This document shows positions 1 to 7,999 of a DNA stretch of 64,000 nt, one piece after another. A model generated the notes under the pieces. The model made no database searches, was not told the DNA's origin, and was given only the letters and a program-made list of their open reading frames with translations. The stretch lies in NCBI GenBank assembly GCA_964511535.1, contig CAZEFW010000026.1, positions 3,356-67,355 on the forward strand. The letters run 5' to 3'. Positions within the stretch are counted from its first letter, which is position 1; each line of letters opens with the position of its first letter. Source of the DNA: CAZCFB01 sp964511535 (lineage in GTDB: Bacteria; Myxococcota_A; Polyangia; GCA-2747355; CAZCFB01). The position numbers were made by a program, and so were the translations under genes.

Positions 1-1509
1 CTGGCGCCGGGCAAGTACCAGGCCACCGCCGTGGCCGACGGGCACGCCCCGTCCAAGGCGGCCGCGGTCACCGTGGCCAGCGCGGCGGTGACGCAGGACC
101 TGAGCCTGCTGGGCAGCGCCACGTTGAGCTACGCGGTCACCGACGACAAGGGCAAGGCCCTGCCGGCCAAGCTGACCCTCACCGCCGCCAGCTTCACGCC
201 TCACCCTGAGAGCTTCGGCGAGCAGGCGTACCTGGGCGGGGCCTCGCGGGTGGTCTACAGCGCCACCGGCAAGGGCAACGCCGCGCTGCCGCCGGGCAGC
301 TACACCATCACCGCGTCGCGCGGGCTGGAGTACGAGGTCGAGCAGAAGAGCGTCACCCTGACCGACGGCGCATCGCAGTCCGCCGCCTTCTCGCTCAAGC
401 GGTCGGTGGACACAACCGGCTTTTTGTGCGGCGACTTCCACATCCACGCCCGCTGGTCCTACGACGCCAGCGACCTGTACGAGCTGAAGGTGGCCGCCAT
501 GGCCGCCGAGGGGCTGGAGGTGCCGGTGTGCTCCGAGCACGACTACATCGCCGACTTCAACCCCACCATCGCCAAGATGGGCATGCAGCCCTGGATGCAG
601 GGGCTCATCGGGCTGGAGATCACCACTGGCGAGTGGGGCCACCACAACACCTTCCCCATCACCGCCACCGCGTCGGCGCCCAACCGCGGCGCCCTGTACT
701 GGTTCGCCAAAAAGCCGGCGGAGATCTTCAAGGAGGTGGCTGCCCGCTGGCCCAACGCGCTGCTGCAGGTCAACCACCCGCGCTCCAACGCCTTCGGCTA
801 CTTCCACAAGGTGGGCTACGACCCGGACAAGGGCACCTTCAAGGCCAAGGCCTCATGGTCCCCCTCCTTCGACACCCTGGAGGTGTTCAACGAGTTCGGC
901 TGGGACGTGCGCAAGGACAAGTCGGTCAAGGACTGGTTCTCCATGCTCGACCGGGGCTTGATCTTGACCGCCACCGGCAACAGCGACTCTCACGCGGTGT
1001 ACAAGCACGAGGTGGGCTACCCGCGCACCTGCGTCAAGGTGGGCACCGATGACCCGGCCAAGATGAGCCCAGCCACCTTCGTGCTGGCCATGCGCAAGCA
1101 GCAGGCCGTGGTCATGGGGGGCGCGTTCATCTCGGTGGACGTGGCCGGCAAGTCGCTGGGCGAGCTCGCCTCCGTCAGCGGCGGCAAGGTGACCCTTTCG
1201 GTCAAGGTGCAGGCCCCGAGCTGGGTGGACATCAACAAGCTGATGATCTACCGCGGCGGCAAGACCGGCGGGGATCTGGTCAAGACGGTCACCCTGGACA
1301 AGTCCACCCGGAGCCCCACCAACCCGGCGGTGCGCTACGAGGGCAAGATCGACGTGGCGGCGACCAAGGACACCTGGCTTGTTGCGGTGGCGACGGGCAC
1401 CAAGAAGCTGTCGCCGGTGGTGCACAACAAGCAGCCCTTCGGCGTGACCAACCCGATCTTCATCGACGCTGACGGCGACGGGAAGTACACCGCGCCCCAC
1501 GCCTTCTGA
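1..1509 (+). CDS. CehA/McbA-type PHP metallohydrolase (5' end missing)
   Basis: The reading frame is open to the left edge, so the N-terminus and any signal peptide lie outside the window; the GTG at 31 is only an internal codon. The first ~130 residues look like beta-sandwich (carboxypeptidase-regulatory-like) modules. Then comes a PHP-type metal site: GDFHIHARWS (HxH), CSEHDYI (EHD), QVNHPRS and GNSDSHAV, in the order seen in the CehA/McbA family of metal-dependent hydrolases. A C-terminal beta domain follows, and the last residues include an Asp-rich DADGDGKY loop. The family contains carbaryl hydrolase CehA, but most members, including this one, have unknown substrates. The upstream gene context is not visible. 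The family call is firm; the substrate is unknown. Confidence 0.8.
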   Translation: MAPGKYQATAVADGHAPSKAAAVTVASAAVTQDLSLLGSATLSYAVTDDKGKALPAKLTLTAASFTPHPESFGEQAYLGGASRVVYSATGKGNAALPPGSYTITASRGLEYEVEQKSVTLTDGASQSAAFSLKRSVDTTGFLCGDFHIHARWSYDASDLYELKVAAMAAEGLEVPVCSEHDYIADFNPTIAKMGMQPWMQGLIGLEITTGEWGHHNTFPITATASAPNRGALYWFAKKPAEIFKEVAARWPNALLQVNHPRSNAFGYFHKVGYDPDKGTFKAKASWSPSFDTLEVFNEFGWDVRKDKSVKDWFSMLDRGLILTATGNSDSHAVYKHEVGYPRTCVKVGTDDPAKMSPATFVLAMRKQQAVVMGGAFISVDVAGKSLGELASVSGGKVTLSVKVQAPSWVDINKLMIYRGGKTGGDLVKTVTLDKSTRSPTNPAVRYEGKIDVAATKDTWLVAVATGTKKLSPVVHNKQPFGVTNPIFIDADGDGKYTAPHAF

Positions 1510-1512
1510 CCA

Positions 1513-2478
1513 TCAGAGGCGCGTCACGCCCAGGGCGCTGGCCTGCGCTGCGGCCACGAGCACCACGAACAGCGCCCGCGAGCGGGCAGGATCCAGCCCG
1601 GGGAACTTGAAGGCCAGCTGGGATCCTGGACATGTGGGCAGGCAGTCCCCACACAGGGTGCAGCTGGATCCAGGCCGCAGCCGTTCAATATGCTCACGCT
1701 CCAGCGCGGCAAAGCGGCAGGAGAGGCGGCACTTCATGCAGCCGTCGCACTGCTTGTTGATGCGCAGCCGAAACGGCGACAGCTTGCCGACCCACACGGC
1801 CAGCAGGCCGGCCGGGCAGTAGGTCACGCAGTGTGCCATGGTGCCGCTGCGCCTGGACCAGAGCATCATGACGCCCACGCCCGCCAGCCCGAACAGCAGG
1901 GCCAGCGAGCCGGCCAGCCAGATCGGCGCGCCTGCCAGGCGCAAGCCCAGCGCGGTGCCGAACACCAGCACGGTCATGGCCAGGCGCAGGTGTTGGTGCC
2001 AGGGCGGCAACGGGCCCGGCTTCTTGCGCCGGTCTGCCATGGCCTGATCCCAGGCGCCCAGGTAGCACAGGTGGCTGCACCAGGCTGGCCCCACCAGCAG
2101 CATGGTCACGCCGAACAGGATGACCATGAAGAACCCCTCGCCGCGGAAGATGGGGCCGGCGAAGATCAGCGCCGGGATCGGGAAATGCATCCGATCCGGG
2201 CGCATCAGGCATTCCTGTACGCCGGCCAGTCCCAGGGCGAGCTGAGCGAAGAAGACCAGGGAGAACAGCTGCCACGACCGGCGTCGCCAGCGGCCAGAGG
2301 TCTCGGGATCGAGCAGCCCTCGACATAACAAGGCCGCGTAGATACAGAGAAAACCAACCTCAACGCCCCCCCAGCCCGGGAAGAACCGCTCCAGCAACAA
2401 CATGGGCCGCTGCACCATGAACTGAACCGGCAGGAGCAGGGCTGCTGTGAGGAGAAATGCTGATGCTGGGGCGATCAT
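1513..2478 (-). CDS. Membrane-bound 4Fe-4S polyferredoxin (NapH/YccM-like)
   Basis: The protein has about five or six hydrophobic segments, a CSHLC motif at a membrane boundary, a CVTYCPAG motif, and a C-terminal cytoplasmic ferredoxin-like domain with CDGCMKCRLSC and CTLCGDCLPTCP clusters. This matches the NapH/CcoG/YccM group of membrane iron-sulfur proteins that pass electrons between quinol and periplasmic or cytoplasmic partners. The ATG at 2478 is chosen; an in-frame TTG at 2517 would add 13 polar residues, and neither has a well-spaced Shine-Dalgarno. It converges tail-to-tail with the PHP hydrolase (3-nt gap) and is divergent from the SBP/GTPase/ABC operon, so it could supply electrons to that system, but this is inference only. 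Confidence 0.75.
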   Translation of the reverse strand: MIAPASAFLLTAALLLPVQFMVQRPMLLLERFFPGWGGVEVGFLCIYAALLCRGLLDPETSGRWRRRSWQLFSLVFFAQLALGLAGVQECLMRPDRMHFPIPALIFAGPIFRGEGFFMVILFGVTMLLVGPAWCSHLCYLGAWDQAMADRRKKPGPLPPWHQHLRLAMTVLVFGTALGLRLAGAPIWLAGSLALLFGLAGVGVMMLWSRRSGTMAHCVTYCPAGLLAVWVGKLSPFRLRINKQCDGCMKCRLSCRFAALEREHIERLRPGSSCTLCGDCLPTCPGSQLAFKFPGLDPARSRALFVVLVAAAQASALGVTRL

Positions 2479-2505
2479 TTTTTGGAAAAATTTATTGGGG
2501 TGGTC

Positions 2506-2533
2506 TTGACAGCTCAAGTTAATTTGGTATTTT
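2506..2533 (+). promoter_or_regulatory. Candidate sigma70-type promoter for the 2746 operon
   Basis: TTGACA (2506-2511) is followed after 16 nt by TATTTT (2528-2533), inside an AT-richer island (2480-2740) that stands out from the surrounding GC-rich DNA. It would give a long leader of about 200 nt before the ATG at 2746. The rest of 2534-2745 shows no gene. Confidence 0.35.
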
Positions 2534-2745
2534 AGCTCCTAAATGCCTATTAAGTCAACAGACCGACTGTCCATTTTCCCCCACGGCATGTGGAGAACGG
2601 GCAGACATTCGCAGAATATCACATCTTTTCCTGTGGACAGGCTGTTGGTAGTGAACATAGTTAGTAGACTTTCTAACATAGGCCTGGCACCACAGCCCAG
2701 GGCCTATATATAACAGGCTGCGCATCAACGCGCGGAGGAATAGCC

Positions 2746-3996
2746 ATGAGCGAGATCCAGATCAACCCCGAGATGACCGTACTGGAGGTCACCGAGCGTT
2801 ACCCGGCCACTATCAAGGCGCTGGTGGACAGCGGCTTCCCAAAGATGCGGGACGCCGAGGCCCGCAAAGCCCAGGGCAAGCTGTTGACCCTCAAGGCGGC
2901 CGCCAGCCTGCGCAAGATGGACGCTGCCGAGCTGATCGGCAAGCTCACCGAGGCGGCCAAGGCCGACATGGCTGACAACGTGGACGTCACCCTGGCCCAG
3001 AAGGACCAGCTCGAGCTGCTGCCCGCCGGGGACATCCGGCTGTCCGGCCTGCTGCCCTGCCCCGTGCGCATCCCGCTGCTGGAGCAGATCGCCGCCCTGG
3101 CCGACCGCTACCGCGAGGAGCAGAGCACGACCCTGGGCTACAGCCTGCAGGCGGCGTCGGTGGGTATCGACGGCCTGGCCTCGCAGCTGGCCGCGGTCAA
3201 GGGCACCGACGACCTGCCCGAGGTGTTCGTCTCGGCCGGCTTCGAGAGCTTCTTCGACCACGGCAGCATCAACCAGTTCAAGAACGAGGGCGTGTTCGAG
3301 GACATGGCCCCCGCCGGGCAGAACGCGGCCTTTGGCGACCTGAAGCTGCGCGATCCGGACGGCCACTTCACCATGCTGGGCGTGGTGCCCGCGGTGTTCC
3401 TGGTCAACGGGCCTGCCCTGGGCGACCTGCCCGAGCCCCGCTCCTGGGAGGACCTGCTCGACCCGATCTACGAGAAGCGCGTGGCCCTGCCGGTGGGCGA
3501 CTTCGACCTGTTCAACGGCCTGCTGCTCACCCTGCACAAGCGCTTCGGCGACGACGGCGTGCGCAAGCTGGCCCGCAGCATGGTGGCCAACCTGCACCCG
3601 TCGCAGACCGTGGGGCGCTTCGCTGGCAAGGCTCAGACCCAGCCGGCCGTGTCCATCGTGCCCTACTTCTTCACCCGCATGACCATGGGCAGCAAGGCGA
3701 TCCGGGTGGTGTGGCCCGAGGACGGGGCGGTGATCTGCCCCATCTTCATGCTGGTCAAGGCCGAGGCGAAGGAGCAGGTCTCGCTGCTCACCGACCTGAT
3801 GCTGTCGCAGGACATGGGCGAGATCCTGGCCCACCGGGGCCTGTTCCCGGTGCTCAACCCGGAGGTGGACAACAAGCTGCCCGAGGGCGCCGGCTTCAGC
3901 TGGCTCGGCTGGGACTACATCAACGACAACGACCTGGGTGAGTTGATCCCGCAGCTCAACGAGCTGTTCAACGCCACCCTGGCCGAGGAGGGGTAA
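2746..3996 (+). CDS. Cytosolic ABC substrate-binding-protein homologue with N-terminal DUF1858-like domain
   Basis: A strong Shine-Dalgarno (GGAGGAATAGCC before ATG) fixes the start, and the N-terminus (MSEIQINPEMTVLEV) is polar, with no signal peptide or lipobox. Residues ~8-60 resemble the DUF1858 helical domain (TVLEVTERYPATIKALVDSG). The remainder looks like an iron-type class II periplasmic binding protein (segments such as VPAVFLVNGPAL, SWEDLLDPIYEKRVALP and PEDGAVICPIFMLVKAEA). A binding-protein fold kept in the cytosol and encoded with a GTPase and an ABC ATPase but no permease is atypical for transport. It may be a ligand sensor or scaffold in a metal or cofactor process. The fold is well supported; ligand and role are unknown. 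Confidence 0.7.
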   Translation: MSEIQINPEMTVLEVTERYPATIKALVDSGFPKMRDAEARKAQGKLLTLKAAASLRKMDAAELIGKLTEAAKADMADNVDVTLAQKDQLELLPAGDIRLSGLLPCPVRIPLLEQIAALADRYREEQSTTLGYSLQAASVGIDGLASQLAAVKGTDDLPEVFVSAGFESFFDHGSINQFKNEGVFEDMAPAGQNAAFGDLKLRDPDGHFTMLGVVPAVFLVNGPALGDLPEPRSWEDLLDPIYEKRVALPVGDFDLFNGLLLTLHKRFGDDGVRKLARSMVANLHPSQTVGRFAGKAQTQPAVSIVPYFFTRMTMGSKAIRVVWPEDGAVICPIFMLVKAEAKEQVSLLTDLMLSQDMGEILAHRGLFPVLNPEVDNKLPEGAGFSWLGWDYINDNDLGELIPQLNELFNATLAEEG

Positions 3997-4000
3997 CAGC

Positions 4001-4705
4001 ATGCGTTTCGTCACGGTCTCGGGTCCGCCCTCCACTGGGAAGACTGCGGTGATCCTCAAGGCGGCGGCCCACCTCAAGGAGGAAGGGCTGGAGGTGGGCG
4101 TGGTGAAGTTCGACTGTCTGCTCAGCTCAGATGATGAAGTCTATGCGCGCCACGGCATCCCGGTGAAGAAGGGGCTCTCCGGCGCGCTGTGCCCCGACCA
4201 CTACTTCGTCACCAACGTCGAGGAGGTGGTGCAGTGGGGGCGCAAGCGGGAGCTGGACCTGCTGATCAGCGAGAGCGCCGGCCTGTGTAACCGCTGCTCG
4301 CCCTACATCAAGGAAGTGCTCGCGGTTTGCGTCATCGACAACCTGGCCGGGGTCAACACCCCGCGCAAGGTGGGGCCGATGCTCAAGAGCGCGGACATCG
4401 TGGTGATCACCAAGGGGGACGTGGTGTCCCAGGCCGAGCGCGAGGTGTACGCGCGGGCCGTGTCCACGGTCAACCCGCGCGCCCTGGTGATGCATGTCAA
4501 CGGCATCACCGGCCAGGGCAGCTACGAGCTGGCCGGGTTGCTGCGCGACGCCGAGAATGTGGAGACGGTGGTGGGGCGGCGGCTGCGGTTCAGCATGCCG
4601 GCGGCGTCCTGCTCCTACTGCCTCGGGGAGACGCGCATCGGCGACGACTTCCAGCAGGGCAACGTACGCAAGATCAAGCTCGAGGAGGAAGGGGGTAGCC
4701 TGTGA
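4001..4705 (+). CDS. P-loop GTPase of the HypB/UreG/CooC type
   Basis: The 234-residue protein opens directly with a P-loop, GPPSTGKT, at residues 9-16 and has the SIMIBI-class layout of metallochaperone GTPases such as HypB, UreG and CooC: a central VVKFDCLL segment, LLISESAG (Walker B-like) and VVITKGDVV (NKxD-like, with T-K-G-D). Two CxxC pairs, GLCNRCS near the middle and SCSYCLG near the C-terminus, could bind metal. It starts 4 nt after the upstream stop with a good Shine-Dalgarno and ends overlapping the next gene by one base (TGATG), so the three genes are translationally coupled. Nickel or another metal delivery is a reasonable guess, but no client metalloenzyme is encoded in the window. 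Confidence 0.7.
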   Translation: MRFVTVSGPPSTGKTAVILKAAAHLKEEGLEVGVVKFDCLLSSDDEVYARHGIPVKKGLSGALCPDHYFVTNVEEVVQWGRKRELDLLISESAGLCNRCSPYIKEVLAVCVIDNLAGVNTPRKVGPMLKSADIVVITKGDVVSQAEREVYARAVSTVNPRALVMHVNGITGQGSYELAGLLRDAENVETVVGRRLRFSMPAASCSYCLGETRIGDDFQQGNVRKIKLEEEGGSL

Positions 4706-5736
4706 TGACCGCCACCGCAAAGAAGAGCGAGGCTCCTGGCCTGCGCGACCTGACCATCTCGGCGCTGATGCAGAAGTACCCCTTCGTGGACAGCTTCTTC
4801 TCCGACGAGGGCATCGCCGACATCTCCGACGAGCCGGACTGGACCCTGGGGCAGTCGCTTGAGCAGCACGCGCGCACTGCCGAGGATCTTGTCGAGGGCT
4901 GGGAGCCGGCGCTGCTGGACCGCCTGGACGGCTTCATCCAGGAGATGCTGGCCTTCGTCTCGCCCGAGGAGGACCGCATCGAGCGGGTGACCATCTTCGG
5001 CGGGCGCAACAAGGACGGCGAGCCCGAGGCGCTGCAGGAGCTGGACGTGCGCGCGGGCGAGGTGCTGTGCATCGTGGGGCCCACCGGCTCGGGCAAGAGC
5101 CGGCTGCTGGCCGACATCGAGTGGGTGGCCCAGGGCGACACGCCCACCGGGCGCCGCGTGCTGCTCAACGGCGAGAAGCCCGAGGCGAAGTGGCGCTTCT
5201 CCACCGAGCACAAGCTGGTGGCGCAGCTGTCGCAGAACATGAACTTCGTCATGGACCTGTCGGTTGAGGACTTCGTCAAGCTGCACGCCGAGAGCCGCAA
5301 CCACGAGGACCCGGACGCAGCGGTGCAGGCGGTGTACGAGGCGGCCATCGGCCTGGCGGGCGAGCCGTTTGGCATCGACTCGCCGGTGACCAGCCTGTCG
5401 GGCGGCCAGAGCCGGGCGCTGATGATCGCGGACGTGGCGCTGCTGTCCAAGTCGCCCATCGTGCTCATCGACGAGATCGAAAACGCCGGAATCGACCGCC
5501 GCAAGGCGCTGGACGTGCTGCTGAGCCAGGACAAGATCGTGCTCATGGCGACCCACGATCCGATCCTCGCCCTGCTGGGCGACCGCCGGCTGGTGATCAA
5601 CAACGGCGGCATGCACAAGCTGATCACGCCCACCGAAAAGGAGCGTGAGAACCTCGTGGAGCTGCGGGCCCTGGACACCAAGCTGATGTCCCTGCGCCAG
5701 CGCCTGCGCCAGGGCGACCTGCTTGAAGAAATATGA
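4705..5736 (+). CDS. Soluble ABC-type ATPase with N-terminal helical domain
   Basis: The ATG at 4705 overlaps the GTPase stop (TGATG); a GTG at 4702 is also possible. The first ~75 residues (TISALMQKYPFVDSFFSDEG) resemble the same small helical domain found at the N-terminus of the 2746 protein. A full ABC ATPase follows: Walker A GPTGSGKS at about 125-132, signature LSGGQSRA at about 231, Walker B VLIDEIEN and H-loop ATHDP. There are no transmembrane segments and no permease gene beside it, so it probably powers a conformational or assembly reaction rather than import. The stop codon TGA is the first three bases of a 35-bp palindrome. Confidence 0.75.
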   Translation: MTATAKKSEAPGLRDLTISALMQKYPFVDSFFSDEGIADISDEPDWTLGQSLEQHARTAEDLVEGWEPALLDRLDGFIQEMLAFVSPEEDRIERVTIFGGRNKDGEPEALQELDVRAGEVLCIVGPTGSGKSRLLADIEWVAQGDTPTGRRVLLNGEKPEAKWRFSTEHKLVAQLSQNMNFVMDLSVEDFVKLHAESRNHEDPDAAVQAVYEAAIGLAGEPFGIDSPVTSLSGGQSRALMIADVALLSKSPIVLIDEIENAGIDRRKALDVLLSQDKIVLMATHDPILALLGDRRLVINNGGMHKLITPTEKERENLVELRALDTKLMSLRQRLRQGDLLEEI

Positions 5737-5815
5737 CAAGTGGGGGGGTCTGACCCCCCTACTTGACACTTTGGCGAATATGACAAGTGTAGGGGTCAGA
5801 CCCCCCTACTTGACA
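5734..5815 (+). repeat. Pair of 35-bp imperfect palindromes (REPIN-like)
   Basis: Two near-perfect palindromes, 5734-5768 and 5781-5815, each run from a TGACAAG end to a CTTGACA end around a GGGGTC/GACCCC core and are separated by 12 nt. Their asymmetric centres differ (GTCTGAC versus GTCAGAC), so the two copies lie in opposite orientation, as in REPIN doublets. A short T run follows the second. The first copy includes the stop codon of the ABC ATPase gene. The same motif recurs at 51146-51226. The hairpins may attenuate or terminate transcription. Confidence 0.75.
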
Positions 5816-5856
5816 TTTTTAGGGTTGTGATTTGAACGGGTTACAAGGAGAGAACG

Positions 5857-6099
5857 ATGCATGACGGATGCGGTGGAAGTTTTGAGGATGGCAAGCAGGT
5901 GATCAACAAGCTGCGCATGATGGGGTTCAGCTCGGGGCCGCTGCCCCAGGCGTTCAGCCTCGAGTGCCACCACTGCGGCGAGGAGATGGAGATGACCACC
6001 TTCGAGTTCGCCTGCCCCAAGTGCAAGGCGGTGCACGGCGTGACCCCGTGCCACAGCTTCTCGCCGGAGCATGTGCAGTGCGCCGGGGTGGACTACTAG
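5857..6099 (+). CDS. Small zinc-ribbon protein downstream of the SBP/GTPase/ABC genes
   Basis: This 80-residue protein has a strong Shine-Dalgarno (AAGGAGAGAACG before ATG). It starts with MHDGCGGSF and contains two CxxC knuckles, CHHCGEEM and CPKCKAVHG, then a PCHSFSPEHVQC tail with further Cys and His. This is a zinc-ribbon layout able to hold one structural metal, with extra thiols to spare. It follows the ABC ATPase gene by 120 nt, with the palindrome pair between, so it may be the fourth gene of that operon at reduced expression. No family name is assigned. Confidence 0.65.
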   Translation: MHDGCGGSFEDGKQVINKLRMMGFSSGPLPQAFSLECHHCGEEMEMTTFEFACPKCKAVHGVTPCHSFSPEHVQCAGVDY

Positions 6100-6162
6100 G
6101 ACAGGTGTCAGGGGGATTGAGGGGGGGAGTCGTCCACGCCCACGTGTTCGTCTGCGTCTACG

Positions 6163-7314
6163 TTACTTGGGGTGTTTCTTCAGCTTCAGGATGTCCGCGT
6201 TGCCCACCACGAAGACGTTGTCCTTGTCCGCGCCCCACACCGCGTTGAGGTAGGGCTGGCCCGGGGGCGGCACCTTGGTCCACTTGGTGCCGTTGTAGTG
6301 GAAGATCGCCTCGTCCTTCTTGAAGATCGGGTGGCCCACGGCCCAGACGTCGGTGGCGCTGGTGCCCCACACGCCGTAGAAGTAGGTGTAGGTGTTGGTG
6401 GTCATCTTCTTCCAGCTGGTGCCGTCGTACTTGAGGATGGTGCCGTTGAGGCCCACGGCGAACACGTTGCTCTTGTCCGCGCCCCAGATCGCCTTCATGT
6501 GGCTGGTGGTGGGCGAGGTCTGGGCGGTCCAGTTGGACGAGCTGTAGGCGGCGCAGCTGCTGGCGCTGCAGTGCCACAGCTTGCCGTTGTCCCCTACCAC
6601 GTGGACGTCGCCGATGCCGGAGCCCCACACGCCGTACATGCTGTTCTTCAGCTTGCTGGAGCCCATGGAGATCGAACTCCACGAGCTGGAGGTGCTGCTG
6701 CTGGTCTTGTACGCGAAGTAGTAGCCCATCTCGCCGACGCCGAACTGGGTCGATGAGGTGGCCGGTCCCCAGACATCCACGAAGGCGTAGTAGTTGCCGT
6801 AGGACGACACGTACCCCTTCTTCCAGGCCGAGCCCGACAGGTACAGGATCATCCGGTTGCCATAAGCGTAGGTGTAGTCCTTGTTGATGTGGATGTCGGT
6901 CAAGGTGGTCTTGCCGGTGTCCGGGTTGGTCATGGTGGTCCAGTTGGTGCCGTCGTACTTCATCAGCAGCCCCTTGGCGCCCGCGGCGTACACGGCGGTC
7001 TTGGACTTGCCGCCGACCGCGTACAGCTTCTGGCTCGGCTTGACCTTCATGGCCGCCCAGTTGGCGCTGGCTGCGGGCATGTCCGGCGTGGGCGGCTTGT
7101 CCGGCGCCATGTCCACCACAGCCGCGTCCGGGCCGATGTCCCCTGCGGACGCCTCGGCCGAGCCGTCGTTCTTGGTCGTGTCCATGTCGTCCTTGACCGC
7201 GATGTCAGGCACCGCCGCGTCCTGCTGGACCTGCTTGTCGTCGTCGGAGCAGGCCAGCGAAAGGACCAGCAAGCTGGTGGCGATGGTGGTCCCTGCAACT
7301 CTTAATCTACGCAT
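6163..7314 (-). CDS. Lipoprotein with WD/BNR-like beta-propeller repeats
   Basis: A signal peptide ends in a lipobox-like SLAC with Cys22, followed by an Asp-rich linker (SDDDKQVQQDAAVPD and on to about residue 80). The rest is built of roughly 45-50-residue repeats carrying the signatures YGVWG, DVxAVG and NGTxLKYDGTxW, typical of propeller-like 'photosynthesis system/BNR' repeats in myxobacterial lipoproteins. GGAGG lies 9 nt before the ATG. It probably faces the periplasm or the cell surface. The function is not known; such repeats usually bind a partner rather than catalyse. It lies 60 nt downstream of the next lipoprotein gene on the same strand. Confidence 0.7.
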   Translation of the reverse strand: MRRLRVAGTTIATSLLVLSLACSDDDKQVQQDAAVPDIAVKDDMDTTKNDGSAEASAGDIGPDAAVVDMAPDKPPTPDMPAASANWAAMKVKPSQKLYAVGGKSKTAVYAAGAKGLLMKYDGTNWTTMTNPDTGKTTLTDIHINKDYTYAYGNRMILYLSGSAWKKGYVSSYGNYYAFVDVWGPATSSTQFGVGEMGYYFAYKTSSSTSSSWSSISMGSSKLKNSMYGVWGSGIGDVHVVGDNGKLWHCSASSCAAYSSSNWTAQTSPTTSHMKAIWGADKSNVFAVGLNGTILKYDGTSWKKMTTNTYTYFYGVWGTSATDVWAVGHPIFKKDEAIFHYNGTKWTKVPPPGQPYLNAVWGADKDNVFVVGNADILKLKKHPK

Positions 7315-7374
7315 CGAATAATCCCTCCGTCGTTCTGATGAAGGTACGTTTTCACCCTTGCCTCGTCAACTTGC

Positions 7375-7962
7375 TCAAGGCCAACAGTAAGACTGGGTGC
7401 TGGTCCACTTGACGCAGGCGAAGCCGGCCGGGCACTTGTACCCCCTGCCCTGGAATCGGCACAAAAAGGAGCAGTACGGCCGCCCGTTGAATTTGTACAG
7501 GCAGGCCGCGAAGGTGCCCCCGCTCAGGTTGCCGCAGATGTCGCCGAGCTTGGCGCACGGCTTGGTGCAGTACGCCCGCTTGCTGTTGAGGCCCTGGATG
7601 CAGTGGTGCTTGCCGTCGGAGCAGAACTTGTTGCGGCTGCTCCAGGTACACTTGGTGCCGTAGTTGCCGGTGTTCCCCTTGTCGGGCGGCCAGGGTCGGA
7701 CATCCCCGGGAGTCTTGAGATCCTTCTTCTTTCCCGAGTCCTTCTTGATGGTGATCCGCGTATCAGGGGGAGTCCCGCCGTCCAGCCGGAGCTTGCATAT
7801 CCCCATCTGGCTGCAGTCAGGATCCTTGCAGTCCACCAGCCCGTCGAAGTCATTGTCCTTGCTGTCCCAGCACATCTCCCCTGTCTCGAACAGCTTCTGT
7901 TCGCCAGGGCAGGCGCAAAATACGAGCGCACAAAGTGACAGGATCAGCGGACAACGGGCCAT
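7375..7962 (-). CDS. Cys-rich lipoprotein with Asp-loop motif
   Basis: The ATG at 7962 gives a 195-residue protein with a short signal peptide ending VFCAC (lipid Cys18). The mature start has a calcium-loop-like motif (DNDFDGLVDCKDPDC) common in myxobacterial secreted proteins, then a Lys/Asp linker (KKDSGKKKDLK). A C-terminal domain with about twelve Cys (from GTKCTWSSRNKFC to SYCWP) probably forms disulfides. The same frame runs further upstream to 8283, but that part lies inside the histidine kinase gene and is not coding. No family was recognised. It is likely surface or periplasmic. Confidence 0.65.
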   Translation of the reverse strand: MARCPLILSLCALVFCACPGEQKLFETGEMCWDSKDNDFDGLVDCKDPDCSQMGICKLRLDGGTPPDTRITIKKDSGKKKDLKTPGDVRPWPPDKGNTGNYGTKCTWSSRNKFCSDGKHHCIQGLNSKRAYCTKPCAKLGDICGNLSGGTFAACLYKFNGRPYCSFLCRFQGRGYKCPAGFACVKWTSTQSYCWP

Positions 7963-7999
7963 CGCTAGCACACTAGCACCCCGCAGGGGCATGCACCAA

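Noticed and set aside
2746..5736. Ordinary iron ABC importer
   Set aside because: No permease, no signal peptide on the binding protein, and a GTPase gene coupled between them.
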